A stretch of DNA of 64,000 nucleotides, from positions 6,333,796-6,397,795 of the forward strand of contig NC_020173.2 in the NCBI RefSeq assembly GCF_000224145.3, given 5' to 3'. This document shows positions 61,503 to 64,000 of this stretch, one piece after another. Each line of letters starts with the position of its first letter. Position 1 is the first letter of the stretch. The position numbers and the translations under genes are program-made. The DNA comes from Ciona intestinalis (taxonomy: Eukaryota > Chordata > Ascidiacea > Phlebobranchia > Cionidae). The notes beneath the pieces are model-generated. The model was given only the letters and a program-made list of their open reading frames with translations, did not search any database and was not told the origin of the DNA.

Positions 61503-62650
61503 AGCTAATAACTAAACATGCCTCGTTGTTTATCTAATAAGTGGAAATCGTTTACAAATACAAAAGGAATAAGATTTTCAGCAAAATAAATAATGCGATT
61601 TTATAGAAATGGCGGGAAAATTTTTGTGTATGATTTCTATTTTATCCATAGATGTTTAAAAAATATTTTTAAATTACCTACTGTGTTTTATCAGAATACG
61701 GACTCTGTGTTTTATTTTTAAAAAAATTAAAATTACAATGTATGTAACTTTATGAGTGAATATTTCAATGTATGACTTATAATTTGTGACTACTAAATTC
61801 GAGAAATTACTGTTAAGTTTCTTGCCCAAAGACACATATACCCACAATAGTAGCATCAACCAGCCTTAAACCTGTTTTCTTTGGGCTACTGACTAGAGGC
61901 AGTCGATCCAATCACGGTTGCTGGTGCTTCTTATACTATCCAACATGCATCAGTACAAAATGTACCACCATTAATGTCCCTGCAGTTAAGATATTAACAC
62001 AAAGTATAAACATTGCCCAACATTATCTCAACACTTGTGTGTTTACAACAAGCAGCCTTGTACCAAACAACTAAGATACAACTTGCAATATATTTAGTTC
62101 AAATGTAAGATTTTATTTTGCTTAAATCACCAAATCGTGAAATACTGATATAAATATTCGAGGGGAAGGTTTATGTTCAGCCAGAAGAACAATAATAAAC
62201 AAAAACTAGATTTGTGACCTACAGCAATTAATTGGTTTAGTTAGTTATTAGATTCATATGATAACACAGGTTCAGAAATATGAGCTTGAATAAATGAATG
62301 TAACATATTTATCCTCGGATGGCGGGGCAACGACAGTCGTTATAACACGGGTGTTCTGTTTCATACACCTCTTACAAGTTACCACGTATGTAACTTTGTA
62401 GGTGTTTTTTTTGTATCGTTGACAATTTGGACAACCCATTAGAGACCACTCAGTTGTAGCAATTGGCGTTAACGCCCACAATGGTAGCAGCATTAAGCCA
62501 TGGATCCGATATTATTGGGTAATAAAATTGCTCGATGGCACACTGGACGCAAATGATAGTGGCCCAGAATAAAAAAGCTTTATGGATTTGTGTTAAATTT
62601 AGCTATTTTTATATCATTAAATCTGTGCTAGAGCACAATCAACCGCTACA
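61503..62650. other. SMC2 promoter side and repeats
   Basis: On the minus strand, acceptor-like TGTTTAG ends 9 bases before the SMC2 ATG. Two reverse family B SINE copies follow (61735-61915 and 62285-62510). I see no separate gene. Confidence 0.55.
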
Positions 62651-63917
62651 ATGGGTTTGTGTTGGCAGCAAAGGTGTTGAAATCGGGGCAACCATCAGTG
62701 TCACTGTTATCGGAGTCACTCGATTGTGAATAAAGGTGCGGGAATACATCAAAGTCTACCGTGGGAAATCAGAATAGATAATCGACATATTCCACCTAAA
62801 ACAGTATTATTAACTTCAAAATGTTAAAAATATTGTTTCTTATGTTTAATTATTGTAACACAAAAGTGAGGTGCAAGCAGTTGGTGTTTGTTGTTCTAAG
62901 TTCTTCTATTTAATTATTTTTGTATTTAAAATGTGATGCATGATTTATTATCAATCAGAAAACACTTAAAACAATAAATTTATTACACTTGCTTAAAGAT
63001 AAGCACAAACCAAAGTGGGGAGCAAACAATTGATGTCAATTTTAGTTATATTTTAATTAAAAAGTTAATAACTGGTTTGGCCAACATTATCAAGGGAAGT
63101 GCCACAAAAGTTTAGACGAGAAGTATTTGTTGAACCTGTAGTGAAGGATGTTGTAATTTTGCTTTTTCCAATAAACAATAATTGTCACTTGAAAAATATA
63201 ACGCATCAAGTCCTAGTTTGGATATTTTATCAAGACATCGGAACAATGGTCTCACATGTTCGGTTGCCGCACCAAGTATTGATATTTCGATCTAAATAAA
63301 ATGATTAACATAATAAGAGAATTCAAAATAACTTGGCCAGTATTTGGTTATAGAGCGTTAATGTTATTTTACTTTATTTTGCCGATCTATTATTTTCTCG
63401 GAAATATCTTTCATGTAGTAGTTCAGGTTCATGTCATTACATCTAAAAGATTCCAAACCAAGCTTATCCATCACATCAAGATGAGAAAGAAGGGCTTGTG
63501 TCATTGAATCTGTCATCCGCAAACTTTTGATATTTAATTCTTTGATCTAAAGTAGAAACATCATTTATCAGGAATTTCTAAATCCAAACAATATTCTGTC
63601 CCATGTAACAAAGGAACCCATTGTGATTACATAATGATGATAATGGAAGTTCTTTCTTAATTCTTTACAACTTATTCTAAGCTTGCTATTATATTATGTT
63701 TATGTCACAGTTACACTTATGATGTCATTAAACACTGATTGTTCTACCTTTATTTAATGATAAACACATATTTGATAATCTAACTGAATATTTTCAAGGT
63801 TCTTACTTTTCCAAGTGGAAGTTGTAAGATTTGCATTACATCATCATCTGGTTGATTCCGATACAATTCCCAATACTTTGACCATCGAACACCATTGATG
63901 CGATTTACTGTCAAACC
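62651..63917 (-). CDS. unrecognised leucine-rich protein, 3' part only
   Basis: Three internal exons join in phase 0: 63917-63807 (contains NGVRWSKYWELYRNQPDDDV), 63546-63373 (IKELNIKSLRMTDSM, KLGLESFRCNDMNLNYY) and 63291-63136 (IEISILGAATEHVRPLFRCL, LGLDALYFSSDN). The regular spacing of Leu and Ile suggests an LRR-type or F-box-associated fold, but I cannot name it. A likely last exon is 62755-62651. In one frame it gives an acidic Ser/Asp-rich end (SSDSDNSDTDGCPDFNTF, then stop). That frame needs a one-base phase change from the preceding exon, so a small exon may be missing or a different donor is used. The 5' part lies beyond the window. Confidence 0.6.
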
Positions 63918-64000
63918 CTAAGTAGTTGGAGCAATTAAAACTAGAGTGTTAGATAATATAAAACCAGATATATTGGGTATCATGAGTGCCAATGAAGTTT

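Overview
The window looks like nuclear DNA of an ascidian tunicate, most likely Ciona. The evidence is compact intron-rich genes, an AT-rich background, and several families of short interspersed elements filling introns and intergenic DNA. In at least five genes a 3' splice acceptor sits 9-21 bases upstream of the start codon, which fits the spliced-leader trans-splicing known in Ciona. There is no bacterial-type organisation. Three N gaps (15646-15695, 28954-29237, 30005-30054) and two single Ns mark it as draft assembly.

Layout, left to right. 1-3723: repeats only. 3724-8870 (-): a seven-transmembrane receptor gene in pieces. 8871-12794: repeat-dense spacer. 12795-22474 (-): complete 15-exon KAT14/CSRP2BP acetyltransferase, 695 aa. 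23427-31338 (-): a large Tudor-like and C2H2 protein that I cannot name, at least 1,123 aa over 13 exons. 32542-35434 (+): a six-exon SLC52A riboflavin transporter, divergent from the Tudor gene across a 1.2 kb promoter region with a Staf/ZNF143-type site. 37006-37938 (-): intronless PSMD14/RPN11. 40494-41981 (-): intronless ZIP metal transporter of the ZIP8/ZIP14 type. 44355-45740 (+): three-exon EEF1AKMT2 (METTL10). 46033-61502 (-): complete 24-exon SMC2, 1,202 aa. Its first intron holds, on the opposite strand, a four-exon C-type lectin membrane receptor (58608-60817). 62651-63917 (-): 3' part of an unrecognised leucine-rich protein that runs off the right edge.

Exon models were built by hand from open frame, GT/AG boundaries and phase. 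KAT14, SMC2, SLC52A, EEF1AKMT2 and the lectin each close in frame from ATG to stop, which is strong internal support. The genes form no operon. They are mostly housekeeping functions (chromatin acetylation, condensin, proteasome, EF1A methylation, vitamin and metal uptake) plus two probable surface receptors (7TM and lectin).

Four repeat families recur. A is a ~190 bp MITE-like element with GGGTGGGG..AAGATGGGACA-type ends. B is a tRNA-headed SINE-like composite whose 3' module also exists as a 98 bp tandem array. C is a ~92-110 bp unit built around CCCATATAGAAT and TTGGCCCATTACCCCAAC. D is an element around GCAGCAAAACGACAGTCGTT. The least explained items are the nested lectin with its acidic YxxI tail motif, the Tudor/zinc-finger protein, the G-rich GTGGGTGG splice donors repeated along SMC2, and the SINE module that has become satellite-like.
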